Assembly: GCA_965214995.1 (NCBI GenBank)
Contig: CBDCCT010000002.1
Span: forward strand, 3,224,001-3,288,000
DNA length: 64,000 nt
From: CBDCCT01 sp965214995
GTDB taxonomy: Bacteria; Deinococcota; Deinococci; Deinococcales; Trueperaceae
Direction: 5' to 3'
Below the pieces are notes generated by a model. It had not been told where the DNA came from. It saw only the letters and a list, made by a program, of their open reading frames with translations, and did no database searches. Below are positions 26,899-34,469 of this stretch, one piece after another. A program made the position numbers and the translations under genes. The first letter of the stretch is position 1. Each line of letters starts with the position of its first letter.

Positions 26899-27502
26899 CA
26901 CGGTGCTCCCCATCCGGGCTGAGGCCGTGAGAGAGAAAATCAAACGTCGTCTCCATCACCCCTTCCGGCGGCTCCCGACCCTCCCAGATGGCGTGACGCA
27001 AGCCTAGAAAGTGCGCGACGCCCATGAGCGCCCAGGCTTGCGCTGCGGCGTCGCCCGCGCGCACCTCGCCCTTCGCCTGGGCCTCCTCGAGCCCCGCCCC
27101 GTACGCCCCCGCGAGCGTCTCGTAATACTCGCGGTAGACATCCTCATCCACGAACTGCGACTCCATCACCACCCGGTAGAGATCTTCGTGCGCCAGGCAG
27201 AAGCGAAAAAAGGCGCGGAAGCCCGCCTTTTCCAGCTCGAGCCGCCCCTCCACGCCTCCCACCGCCTCGGCCAGCGCCCGCCGCAACGTGCGGCTCATGT
27301 GCCGCACGAGTTCACGCAGGATGTCCTCTTTGCTCGGAAAATAGAGGTAAAAGGTGCCCTGCCCCACCCCGGCGCGCTTGGTGATGCTCGAGACCGACGC
27401 TTTGGTGAAGCCCCGCTCGCCGAACTCGCCCTCGGCGGCGCTCAAGAGTTTCTGGCGGGTGGCTTCGCCCCGCGCGGTGGCGGGTTGAGGCAGGCTTGAC
27501 AA
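26891..27502 (-). CDS. TetR/AcrR family regulator
   Basis: A 203-residue repressor-type protein. The N-terminal helix-turn-helix reads FTKASVSSITKRAGVGQGTFYLYFPSKEDIL, and the C-terminal part is a ligand-binding helical domain. It heads the operon with the condensing enzyme and acyl-CoA ligase, as FadR/PaaR-type TetR regulators of fatty acid or aromatic acid genes do, so an acyl-CoA ligand is plausible. The start is TTG with a weak GGGAC site. A candidate operator lies upstream at 27554-27571. Confidence 0.9.
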   Translation of the reverse strand: MSSLPQPATARGEATRQKLLSAAEGEFGERGFTKASVSSITKRAGVGQGTFYLYFPSKEDILRELVRHMSRTLRRALAEAVGGVEGRLELEKAGFRAFFRFCLAHEDLYRVVMESQFVDEDVYREYYETLAGAYGAGLEEAQAKGEVRAGDAAAQAWALMGVAHFLGLRHAIWEGREPPEGVMETTFDFLSHGLSPDGEHRDE

Positions 27503-27547
27503 AGGCGTCCCTTCTGCGCAGCACGGCTTATCTATACTTGCACGAAC

Positions 27548-27576
27548 ATGACAACTGATTCAGGTTTCAGTATCGT
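27548..27576 (+). promoter_or_regulatory. Plus-strand promoter with inverted repeat in the spacer
   Basis: ATGACA, a 17-bp spacer and TATCGT make a good sigma-A type promoter pointing away from tetR. The spacer is almost exactly an interrupted palindrome, ACTGA-8nt-TCAGT (27554-27571), nested in GACAA...TTGTC. It is a reasonable TetR operator candidate. Confidence 0.5.
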
Positions 27577-27582
27577 AGCTTG

Positions 27583-27678
27583 TCGGGAGCGCCTTGTCAA
27601 CCACCGGCGCGAGGTGGGTAGGCTTTCAAACCAAAAGTAACGAGGACTGAGACGACCGTAAGGCCCCAGTCCTTTTTT
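27583..27678 (+). ncRNA. Candidate small RNA of about 95 nt
   Basis: Between a plus-strand promoter (27548-27576) and a strong plus-strand terminator (27643-27678) there is no reading frame and no plus-strand gene downstream. The segment can fold as GCGCC (27589-27593) with GGCGC (27606-27610), or alternatively CCACC (27601-27605) with GGTGG (27613-27617). I do not recognise it as a known RNA family. Confidence 0.4.
27643..27678 (+). terminator. Rho-independent terminator
   Basis: AGGACTG (27643-27649) pairs with CAGTCCT (27666-27672), and the plus strand continues with a T6 run. On the minus strand, for the gene ending at 27717, the T-run is weak, so the signal chiefly points in the plus direction. 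Confidence 0.75.
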
Positions 27679-27716
27679 GTTCAGCCTTATAATATGGGAG
27701 AAGGCTTGAGAAAGGT

Positions 27717-28118
27717 CTAGCCGTGAAGCTCGAGCTTCGCCGCGTATCTCTCGAGGAGGGCTCGAGCCCCCTCCAAGCGCGTCTCGGGTCCGCGAACGGA
27801 CAGGAGCGTGCCGCCCTCGCGGACGGCCTCGGCGTAGTAAGTTTGCTCCTCCTTGCCGAGGTCGCCGAAGCCCGCGCCGAGCGCCGACATGGCCTCGTCC
27901 CTGGCGCCCAGAGCGGGCGCGACGGTGGCCGGGTTGGGTACCGCGCCCCCCACCTGGCCCTGCCCGATGCTCCCGCTCGCGGGCGCGACGGGCACGTTGC
28001 CGCGCGGCTCCACCTCGCGGACGACATCCACTTCATCTCCAAAACCCTCGCCGTAAAGGGCGTTCAACGCCTCGTCCAGCATTTCTTCGTCGTCAAACAG
28101 CGCGACAAGCGTGCTCAT
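27717..28118 (-). CDS. Small acidic protein, possibly stress-related
   Basis: A 133-residue soluble protein. It starts with a beta strand and helix (STLVALFDDEEMLDEALNALYGEGF), has a low-complexity Gly/Pro/Ala middle (residues 45-75), and ends with a second alpha-beta unit. The layout recalls the YflT/DUF1269-type general stress proteins, in which two ferredoxin-like halves are joined by a flexible glycine-rich part, but I cannot confirm membership. Confidence 0.6.
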   Translation of the reverse strand: MSTLVALFDDEEMLDEALNALYGEGFGDEVDVVREVEPRGNVPVAPASGSIGQGQVGGAVPNPATVAPALGARDEAMSALGAGFGDLGKEEQTYYAEAVREGGTLLSVRGPETRLEGARALLERYAAKLELHG

Positions 28119-28389
28119 AAACCTCCCTCACTCTCTTTGAGCGTTCCCTCTGCGCTCTCTCAACATCGTAGAAGGAGGGGGCGGCTCGAGAGTGGTGTTT
28201 GAGGAACAAAAGGAGGTGGAACGCGGGCGACGAGGGGAGAAAAACGCTTCACGCGGTGCTCTGGGTAGAACTGGGCGGAAGAGAATGAGAAAAGGGCCGG
28301 CGCAGGGAACGGCCAAAAAGGTAATAATGAGTTGCGCCCTATTTTTGGGGGGCGTGTAACGCGTTTCATAAAAGAGGAAGGAGAGTGTT

Positions 28390-28626
28390 ATGCCTCATAT
28401 CATCTGTGAACCCTGCATCGGTACCAAAGACTCGTCCTGTGTGGACGTCTGTCCGGTCGAGTGCATCTACGAAACGGACGACCAGTTTTACATCCATCCG
28501 GAGGAGTGTATCGACTGCGGCGCGTGTGTGCCCGTCTGCCCGGTCTCGGCCATCTACACCGAGGAGGACGTGCCGAGCGAGTGGGAGTCGTTTATCGCCA
28601 AGAACTACGAGCTTTCGGGGTTGTAA
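28390..28626 (+). CDS. 7Fe ferredoxin (3Fe-4S/4Fe-4S)
   Basis: A 78-residue ferredoxin with cysteines at 6, 9, 17, 21, 25, 40, 43, 46 and 50. The CX7CX3CP and CX2CX2CX3CP sets are those of seven-iron ferredoxins, and the length and sequence follow the Thermus thermophilus ferredoxin closely. It is a soluble low-potential electron carrier. AGGAGAG precedes the ATG. It is a single-gene unit. Confidence 0.96.
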   Translation: MPHIICEPCIGTKDSSCVDVCPVECIYETDDQFYIHPEECIDCGACVPVCPVSAIYTEEDVPSEWESFIAKNYELSGL

Positions 28627-28657
28627 TGCAGCGTGTGGGGCGCTCGAGCGTGAACAC

Positions 28658-29518
28658 TTACAAAGCAGCCTCCTCACAAAAGCGGTCCGCGAAAGCCTTT
28701 TTGAAGCGCGCCCAGGTCTCCTCGTTCTGTGGCATCCCCTGCTTTTCGGTCCACATGAGAAAGGGCGTCAAAAAGGAGCGGGCGCAGAGGAGTTCTTCAT
28801 AGAAAATGCGGGCGCTTAGGCCCCCCTCCTCGAGCAGCCCCTTCGTCTCGAACGCTTCTAACGCCCCCGCCCGGTCGTAGGGCACGGCGCGAAACTCGTG
28901 TCGCCACACGTCCCCCTGAAGGTGCATCACGAGATACTGCGCGCGCGGGTCGCCGTTAAAGGGGGTGCCGACCGCGCCCGTGTTGAGGACCAGACAGGGG
29001 CCCCAGCGGCGCTCCAGGGGGCTATGCGTGTGCGAGCCGATGAGCACGTCCGCGGGGGTGACTTCGAGGATGCCCTCAATGTCCGCGTCGGTCAAAAACT
29101 TGCCGTAGCCCTCGCGGTAGTGTCGGGGCGAGCCGTGCGAAAGAAGCAAACTCGGCGCTCCTTCGGGCGTGACGGCGTGCGTCATGGGCAAGGTTCTAAA
29201 GGTGTCAATCCAGCCCGCCCGTTGAAGCCCCCGCGCCGCCCACCAGGCAGTGCCGTCCCAAAAGGGGTCTTTAAACCACAGGGGCGGGATGTCCGCGTCG
29301 CGGTCCACCCACTTGCGCATGAGGTCGTCGTGGTTGCCGAGCGTCATGGGCAGCCCTTCGGCGCTCACGCGCTCCATCACCTCTATGTTACTGGGGCCGC
29401 GGTTGACCATGTCCCCGTTGACGACGACTTCTTCTATTCCCTGTTCTCTGATGTCGGCGAGAACGGCCTCGAGCGCCTGCCTGTTGCCGTGAATGTCCGC
29501 GATGACGGCTACTTTCAA
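28658..29518 (-). CDS. Calcineurin-like metallophosphoesterase
   Basis: A 286-residue phosphoesterase with the metal-binding motifs DIHGN, NGDMVNRGP, GNHDD, and SHTHSP in the right order. It resembles the YfcE/MJ0936-type phosphodiesterases; the substrate is unknown. The start is a TTG preceded 8 nt upstream by TACAAT, so it may be leaderless. Convergent with the ferredoxin gene. Confidence 0.92.
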   Translation of the reverse strand: MKVAVIADIHGNRQALEAVLADIREQGIEEVVVNGDMVNRGPSNIEVMERVSAEGLPMTLGNHDDLMRKWVDRDADIPPLWFKDPFWDGTAWWAARGLQRAGWIDTFRTLPMTHAVTPEGAPSLLLSHGSPRHYREGYGKFLTDADIEGILEVTPADVLIGSHTHSPLERRWGPCLVLNTGAVGTPFNGDPRAQYLVMHLQGDVWRHEFRAVPYDRAGALEAFETKGLLEEGGLSARIFYEELLCARSFLTPFLMWTEKQGMPQNEETWARFKKAFADRFCEEAAL

Positions 29519-29579
29519 AGTGGCTCATTGTACCCCCAAGACCAGCCTTCGCAGGGCATTTTTGACTTTTGCGGGGCTA

Positions 29580-29600
29580 CGCCGGGCACGGCGGTTTTTT
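29580..29600 (+). terminator. Terminator-like hairpin in a divergent intergenic region
   Basis: CGCCG-GGCA-CGGCG followed by GTTTTTT on the plus strand. No plus-strand gene ends here; it lies about 200 bp before the PATAN gene start and could act as a leader element or end a short transcript. Confidence 0.45.
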
Positions 29601-29802
29601 ATATACCTTTGGCGTTGTTCCCGCCTACAATGGGTGAGGACGTGTTAGGAGCACTCGGGAAACTCTCGTTGAGGCCCAGAGGCAGCGTGGCACGGGGTTA
29701 TGCCGCAACATTACGGGTGTAGCGCGCGCGTCGTGACGGGGACGTTATGACGGGCGTAGGGTGTGGGCTTAGAACAAACGTAGGGAGAGGAGCCGGGACG
29801 CG

Positions 29803-30846
29803 TTGGGTACCAAGGCTTTGGTGATCGCCACAATTTACAACCGACTCAAGACCATCCAGGGAGCGCTCGCCGAGGTGGGCTGGCAGGTCGACTCGTTCCA
29901 GGACCCGCGGGAGGCGCTGGAAAGTCTCCGGACGGTTCGCTACAGCGCGGTGTTTTGCGACGAGCTCGTGCGCGGCGCGAGCGTGGGCGGCTTTTTGGCC
30001 TGGACGCGCCGCCTTTCGCCCGACCTGCCTTTTTACGTGGTTGGCGATACGCAAGCCGACCGGGGACGCCACGCCGGAGCCACCAGCACGCTGCCCTTTC
30101 CGCCGCCCCTCGGCGCGTTGCCGCGGCCCAAAAACCCGACCGAGCACGAAACGCTCGACCTCCCCTCCGTGGCGGGAATAAAGGCTGGGGGAGCGAGAAC
30201 GAACGAGGTGCCGCTTTCGGGCAACACCTCGCTCGTTCCCTTAGCCGGGCTTTTGGAGATGATGGGGCTGGCGGGCCAGAACGGGCTTTTGGAATTCGGC
30301 CCGGCGGGGCGCGAGGGGCTGCTCTACCTAGAGGGCGGCAAAATCCTTCACGCCGAGGTTCCCGCGAGCGGCTACGGCGGGAGCGGGGGGCTCAGGGGGC
30401 TGGGGGCGCTCGCGCACGTCCTGTCGCTCGCCGAGAGCGACTTCCGGGTGCTCCCCTACCGCCCGCCCGCGCGCCCCGCGGTCAACCTGCCCGTGAGCAA
30501 CGCGCTCACCGAGGCGGCGCGCCTGTCCGACGAACGCAGGCGTCACGAGGGGTTCATCGAGACGATAAAAGAGGCGTGCCCGGCGGTCACGGCGGTGGCG
30601 GTGGGCTACCTGCTCTCGGCGAGCCCCGGCGCGACCTGCGGCGAGGCGCCGGGGCTTTTCGGCACCGCCAAGGAGCTTCTGGCGGGGCGCACCTTGGGCA
30701 AGGTCGGCGCGCTCTATATGGCCTTGGAACACGAGGCGCTGGCGCTACGCACCTTTGGCGACGACAACCTGCTCGTCGCTAAGGCCCCCCTGGCGGCGCG
30801 CAGAACGCTCTTCAACGCGCTCGAGGACATGACCCTGGCTGAATAG
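29803..30846 (+). CDS. Pseudo-receiver plus DUF4388 (PATAN) regulator
   Basis: A 347-residue cytoplasmic signalling protein. Residues 1-85 look like a response-regulator fold (ALVIATIYNRLKTIQGALAEVGWQV...) but lack the usual phospho-accepting Asp context, so it is probably a pseudo-receiver. A Pro-rich linker follows, then a DUF4388/PATAN domain (about 145-240; GLLEMMGLAGQNGLLEF, EGLLYLEGGKILHAEV), and a C-terminal helical part of about 100 residues that recalls Roadblock-like folds. Such proteins occur in motility and two-component networks. The TTG start is 10 nt from AGGAG; nearby alternatives exist. Confidence 0.7.
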   Translation: MGTKALVIATIYNRLKTIQGALAEVGWQVDSFQDPREALESLRTVRYSAVFCDELVRGASVGGFLAWTRRLSPDLPFYVVGDTQADRGRHAGATSTLPFPPPLGALPRPKNPTEHETLDLPSVAGIKAGGARTNEVPLSGNTSLVPLAGLLEMMGLAGQNGLLEFGPAGREGLLYLEGGKILHAEVPASGYGGSGGLRGLGALAHVLSLAESDFRVLPYRPPARPAVNLPVSNALTEAARLSDERRRHEGFIETIKEACPAVTAVAVGYLLSASPGATCGEAPGLFGTAKELLAGRTLGKVGALYMALEHEALALRTFGDDNLLVAKAPLAARRTLFNALEDMTLAE

Positions 30847-30884
30847 GCGCCCTTCTATGTAGCTATGTAGTGCCACGCCGACCG

Positions 30885-31436
30885 TCAGAGGCGCTCGAGC
30901 GCCTTCTCCGCCTGCCACAGGTGCCGCCGCTCGTGCGCCAAGAGAACCAGCAGCCACTCGTAAAGGGTGTAGCTCAGCCAGCCCGCGAAGGGCGAGCGCA
31001 CTCGTGCGCGGGAGAGCTCGAGGCCGTTCAGCGCCTCGAGCTGCCTTAAAAACTCCTTTTGTAGGGCCAAAAACTCGCGCTTGACGGCGTCCGGCTCGAG
31101 CGCTCCGGGCACGAACGCCGCGCCCGTTTTTGTTTTGAACCTTGCGGGGGGCTCGGTGGCCCGGATGAAGAGCTTTACAAAAAGGCGAGGCCGAAAGGGA
31201 CCGCCGCTCCTCAAATTTTTGGCCCTAAGCTCCGCCGCGGCTTTGTCCACCAACGCAACGCTTCTGCGCCCGGTGATGTTGAGGTGGTCCAGACATTCGG
31301 CGATAGACCAGGTCCCGGAGGCGGGGCGTCGCAACAACGCCTCGTCACTCACGCCCGCGGTAAGGCGCGCGGCCCTCTCCTCGAGCGCCAAAATTTGGTT
31401 CTTGAGCGCCTGCAGTTCGGGTGCCAGTGTTTGCAC
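30885..31436 (-). CDS. DinB-family protein
   Basis: A 183-residue four-helix DinB/YfiT metal-binding protein. The three histidines expected to bind the metal are visible in AECLDHLN and LLAHERRHLWQ. DinB proteins are often thiol-dependent transferases or hydrolases; the substrate is unknown. The GTG at 31436 has GGAGG 7 nt upstream and is preferred over an ATG 15 codons earlier that would place that site inside the gene. Confidence 0.88.
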   Translation of the reverse strand: MQTLAPELQALKNQILALEERAARLTAGVSDEALLRRPASGTWSIAECLDHLNITGRRSVALVDKAAAELRAKNLRSGGPFRPRLFVKLFIRATEPPARFKTKTGAAFVPGALEPDAVKREFLALQKEFLRQLEALNGLELSRARVRSPFAGWLSYTLYEWLLVLLAHERRHLWQAEKALERL

Positions 31437-31565
31437 AGTCGCCCCTCCTTTAGGAGAGTCTAGGGAAAACAGCCCAGACATATGTCCCCACAGAGGATGA
31501 TGACGATAAAAAAACGCACCCCAATGCTAAGGCGCGCTCTTCTACGCTCGACTGCTGATCGCGGT

Positions 31566-31994
31566 TTACGTGTTACCGGACGTGCTGCTTTCGGGGACGA
31601 ACTCGAGCGCCACCCCGTTGTTGCAGTAGCGCTTGCCCGTGGGCTGCGGCCCGTCGTTGAAAACGTGCCCCTGATGAGAGCCGCAGCGGGCGCAGTGGTA
31701 TTCTGTGCGGGGCAAGATGAGCTTGAAATCCCGCTTGGTCTCTAGGTGCCCGTCAATAAAGTTGTAAAAGCTCGGCCAGCCCGTGCCGCTGTCGAACTTC
31801 ATGTCGCTACCAAAAAGGGGCAGCCCGCAGGCGGCGCATAGAAACGTGCCGGGGCGCTTTTCCTGGTCCAGCGGGCTCGAGCCCGCGCGCTCGGTGCCCT
31901 CTCGACGCAGCACGCGAAACTGCTCGGGCGTCAGTTCTTCGCGCCACTCGGCGTCGGTTTTTTGAACTCTGTCGATGTCTGCTGTGTTTGCCAT
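31566..31994 (-). CDS. msrB: Peptide methionine-R-sulfoxide reductase MsrB
   Basis: A 142-residue repair enzyme that reduces methionine-R-sulfoxide in proteins. Zinc cysteines are present as CAAC and CARC, with GSHQGHVFNDGP between, and the catalytic cysteine is in GKRYCNNGVALEF. Standard length. The ATG is 5 nt after a TACTAT box without a ribosome site, so it is probably leaderless. Confidence 0.96.
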   Translation of the reverse strand: MANTADIDRVQKTDAEWREELTPEQFRVLRREGTERAGSSPLDQEKRPGTFLCAACGLPLFGSDMKFDSGTGWPSFYNFIDGHLETKRDFKLILPRTEYHCARCGSHQGHVFNDGPQPTGKRYCNNGVALEFVPESSTSGNT

Positions 31995-31999
31995 AAGAG

Positions 32000-32005
32000 A
32001 TAGTA
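32000..32005 (-). promoter_or_regulatory. -10 box TACTAT, leaderless msrB
   Basis: TACTAT on the minus strand, 5 nt before the msrB ATG. Confidence 0.45.
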
Positions 32006-32090
32006 CCGTGAAGCCGCCACAAAGCCCGTAAGAGAGCTTTCAAGTTTTGGGCTTGAATGAGGACAAAATAAAAGAGAACCAAATAAAAAG

Positions 32091-32106
32091 CGCGCCCTTC
32101 AGCGCG
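32091..32106 (-). terminator. GC hairpin plus T-run at left end of the symmetrical element
   Basis: CGCGC / GCGCG stem with a 6-nt loop, followed on the minus strand by CTTTTTATTT. It lies only 11 nt after the -10 box of the left outward promoter. Confidence 0.5.
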
Positions 32107-32117
32107 TTGATTTTTCT

Positions 32118-32146
32118 ATCTTACACCCGTATACGTTATTCGTCAA
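32118..32146 (-). promoter_or_regulatory. Left outward promoter, TTGACG-N17-TAAGAT
   Basis: Near-consensus boxes with an exact 17-bp spacer, reading toward msrB. The spacer contains CGTATACG. Confidence 0.55.
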
Positions 32147-32438
32147 GCCTTTACACCTAAAATCCAGGCAAGGGTCTGTATAGTCGGGAATAGAACAAGG
32201 AACAGGCTTTTCGGCGGCCCTTTTACGAGACTTCACGCGCCTTTGTAAAACTTTGTAAGACGCATTAAAAACCGCCGACTCCATAAGGGTTTTAACGCTT
32301 GCATATGGGTATCATCGGAGCGGTAGCTGTAGGATCGCCAAAGACTCTTTTATTACCTCCTCCTTGTCCGCCTCGACCTGTGTTGTCGCGTTCCTGAAGC
32401 CGCTAATCAAGTTTTGTCCGGGTTTCGGCTGCATGGGC

Positions 32439-32467
32439 TTGACGAATACTGTATATGGGTGTAGACT
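32439..32467 (+). promoter_or_regulatory. Right outward promoter, TTGACG-N17-TAGACT
   Basis: Mirror copy of 32118-32146, reading toward the hpa cluster and followed 11 nt later by a terminator-like hairpin. It is the best promoter upstream of the DapA-like gene at 32744. Confidence 0.6.
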
Positions 32468-32478
32468 GCTCTTTGTAA

Positions 32479-32501
32479 GCGCTCGCGAGAGCGCGTTTTT
32501 T
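32479..32501 (+). terminator. GC hairpin plus T6 at right end of the symmetrical element
   Basis: GCGCTC-GCGA-GAGCGC, then GTTTTTT on the plus strand. If active it would abort transcription from the promoter just upstream. Confidence 0.65.
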
Positions 32502-32743
32502 ATTGCTGTGTGTCATCCTAAGTGTTAAACCTTACTGGTGCGAAGGTGACGCTCGAGCAACCCACCACCAAACTTACGCTTCTGCTCTCTCATTTTACCC
32601 GCCCAAAAGCACCCAGAGCCAGGGACGGTTTAACGGCCCATTTGTCCCTTTCACCCATTGACCTACCTGTGCGCCGCTCTATACTCGCGTTAAGAACGTT
32701 TTTTCAAGTGCGCACGCGTTTAAGCATGTGAGGGAGACACTTC

Positions 32744-33649
32744 ATGGAGTTACCCAAAGGTTCTTTGGTCCCGCTGCCCACACCCTTTACGGGCTCGGAA
32801 AATAACATTGACGAGAATGCACTGCGAGAGATTATCGACTTCCAAATCCGCGAAGGCTCGCACGGCTTGGGCTGCACGGGCACCACGGGCGAACCCTCTT
32901 CGCTCTCGCTCGAGGAGCGCAAATTCATCACCGAATTTGTTATCAAAGAGGTGCGGGGCCGCGTGCCCGTGATGCCGGGGACGGGCACGACCAACTTTGA
33001 CGAAACTATGATGCTGACCCGTCACGCGGTGGAGGCGGGCGCGGACGCGGTGCTCGTCATCAGCCCGTACTACATCAGACCGAACCAGAACAGCCTGTTT
33101 ACTTACTTCAAGAGAATCGCCGACAGCGTCCCCCAAACGCCCGTGATGCTCTACAACATCCCCGGACGCACGGCGGTCAATATCGAGCCCCGGACGATTG
33201 GCCGCTTGCGCGAAGCGTGCCCGAACATCCTGGGCGTGAAGCACGCGACGAAAAACTTAGACGACGTGAGTTACACCTTTGTTTATGCTGGGCGCGACTT
33301 CGGCGTGTACTGCGGCGCGGAGACGATGACCTACCCCATGCTGGCGCTGGGCGGCTCCGGCCACGTGAGCGCCACGGGCGTGATTGCGCCCAAGGAGATC
33401 GCGGAGCTTTACACCCTGGCGGCGGCGGGCCGGTGGGACGAGGCGCGGGATTTGCACTACCGGATGCTCGAGCTTAACGACATCTTGTTTATCGAAGTCA
33501 ACCCGGTGCCCCTCAAAACCGCCCTGTCGATGATGGGCCTTTGCGAGGCGCAGTGGCGGCTCCCATTGGGCCCGATGATGCCGGAAAACGAAGTGAAGCT
33601 CAAAACGACGCTCGCCAAGTACGGGATTTTGGAAGGGGTGGCGGCGTGA
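32744..33649 (+). CDS. DapA-family aldolase of the hpa cluster
   Basis: A 301-residue class I (Schiff base) aldolase of the dihydrodipicolinate synthase/N-acetylneuraminate lyase family. The GTTGEPSSLS loop, the YNIPGRT tyrosine and the Schiff-base lysine in LGVKHATKN are all present. The annotation 4-hydroxy-tetrahydrodipicolinate synthase would be automatic, but the gene heads a homoprotocatechuate cluster that lacks the usual class II aldolase HpaI. A role in cleaving 2-oxo-4-hydroxyhepta-1,7-dioate to pyruvate and succinate semialdehyde is a reasonable inference. GGGAGA ribosome site. Confidence 0.85.
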   Translation: MELPKGSLVPLPTPFTGSENNIDENALREIIDFQIREGSHGLGCTGTTGEPSSLSLEERKFITEFVIKEVRGRVPVMPGTGTTNFDETMMLTRHAVEAGADAVLVISPYYIRPNQNSLFTYFKRIADSVPQTPVMLYNIPGRTAVNIEPRTIGRLREACPNILGVKHATKNLDDVSYTFVYAGRDFGVYCGAETMTYPMLALGGSGHVSATGVIAPKEIAELYTLAAAGRWDEARDLHYRMLELNDILFIEVNPVPLKTALSMMGLCEAQWRLPLGPMMPENEVKLKTTLAKYGILEGVAA

Positions 33650-33686
33650 GGCGGGAGAATTCTTCCGAGGGGCGTCGGGGGGAGTT

Positions 33687-34469
33687 ATGAAACGCGCTCG
33701 AGTCATCATCAACGGTCATTTCGAAAATGTCACGGTTGAAGACGAGCGCGTCGTCACCGCCTCCGGACGCCACTACGCGCAAGACGCGGTTACCTGGCTT
33801 CCGCCAGTTGAGGTGGGCACGATTCTCGCGCTCGCGCTTAACTACAGCGACCACGCGGCGGAGTTGGACTTAGACAAGCCGGACCAGCCCGCGCTTTTCC
33901 CCAAGTTGCGCAACGCGCTTCTTGGACATTTAGGAACTATCATGAGGCCCCACGGCGTCGAGTACATGCACTATGAAAACGAACTCGCCGTCATCATCGG
34001 CAGACCGGCGCGGCGGGTGAGGGCTGAGGACGCGCTCGAGTACGTCAAGGGCTACACCGTCGCCAACGACTTGGTTGTGCGCGACTTTGTTATCAACCAC
34101 TTCCGCCCGCCCATCAAGCCCAAAAACTTTGACACCTTCTTGCCGATGGGACCGTGGTGGGTGGACGCGGCAGAGGTGCCCGACCCGCAGAACTTAAATT
34201 TGCAAACATTCGTCAACGGCGAGAAGCGGCAAGAAGGTAACACGGCGAACATGGTTTACAAGATTGCCGACATCATCGAGTATGTGAGCGAATTTATGAC
34301 TTTAGGAGAGAACGACGTGATTTTGACGGGCACGCCCAAGGGCATCTCGCACGTGAATCCGGGGGACGTGATTCGCTGCGAGGTCGAAAGCGTGGGGGCG
34401 CTCGAGAACCGCGTCGTCGCCGAGACATTAGAGGGGGAAATGGAATCCAAACAAGAGGTGAACGCGTGA
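33687..34469 (+). CDS. hpaG: FAA-hydrolase family decarboxylase/isomerase HpaG
   Basis: A 260-residue fumarylacetoacetate hydrolase family protein. Metal-binding acidic residues are in YENELAVIIG and in the YTVANDLVVRDF segment, and the family end motif DVILTGTPKGISHVNPGD is clear. In homoprotocatechuate degradation HpaG decarboxylates and isomerises 5-carboxymethyl-2-oxo-hex-3-ene-1,7-dioate. A single domain is present, against two in the fused E. coli HpaG. Its stop overlaps the start of hpaE. Confidence 0.88.
   Translation: MKRARVIINGHFENVTVEDERVVTASGRHYAQDAVTWLPPVEVGTILALALNYSDHAAELDLDKPDQPALFPKLRNALLGHLGTIMRPHGVEYMHYENELAVIIGRPARRVRAEDALEYVKGYTVANDLVVRDFVINHFRPPIKPKNFDTFLPMGPWWVDAAEVPDPQNLNLQTFVNGEKRQEGNTANMVYKIADIIEYVSEFMTLGENDVILTGTPKGISHVNPGDVIRCEVESVGALENRVVAETLEGEMESKQEVNA

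Larger units (their letters stand above)
32082..32504. repeat. 423-bp symmetrical element with about 67-bp inverted ends
   Basis: The 750 bp between msrB and the DapA-like gene holds no convincing gene but does hold this element. Each end has, from outside inward, AATAAAAA, a small GC-rich hairpin, a short variable stretch and a 27-bp box that matches its opposite copy at 24 positions (left 32123-32149 on plus, right 32438-32464 on minus). Each box contains an outward promoter. The middle 290 bp holds only a doubtful 40-codon minus frame (32434-32312). No clear target duplication was seen. It resembles a miniature transposable element or a bidirectional regulatory unit. Confidence 0.55.

Noticed and set aside
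27643..27678. Terminator of the minus-strand gene ending at 27717
   Set aside because: The T-run is on the plus-strand side; on the minus strand only a weak T-rich stretch follows the stem.
32099..32284. 61-codon minus frame between msrB and the DapA-like gene
   Set aside because: No ribosome site or family; it overlaps the inverted end of the symmetrical element.
32312..32434. 40-codon minus frame inside the symmetrical element
   Set aside because: Amino acid pattern is plausible, but no ribosome site or homology can be seen; kept only as a note.
32744..33649. Lysine-pathway dapA
   Set aside because: Not excluded, but the position at the head of the hpa genes makes a catabolic aldolase likelier.
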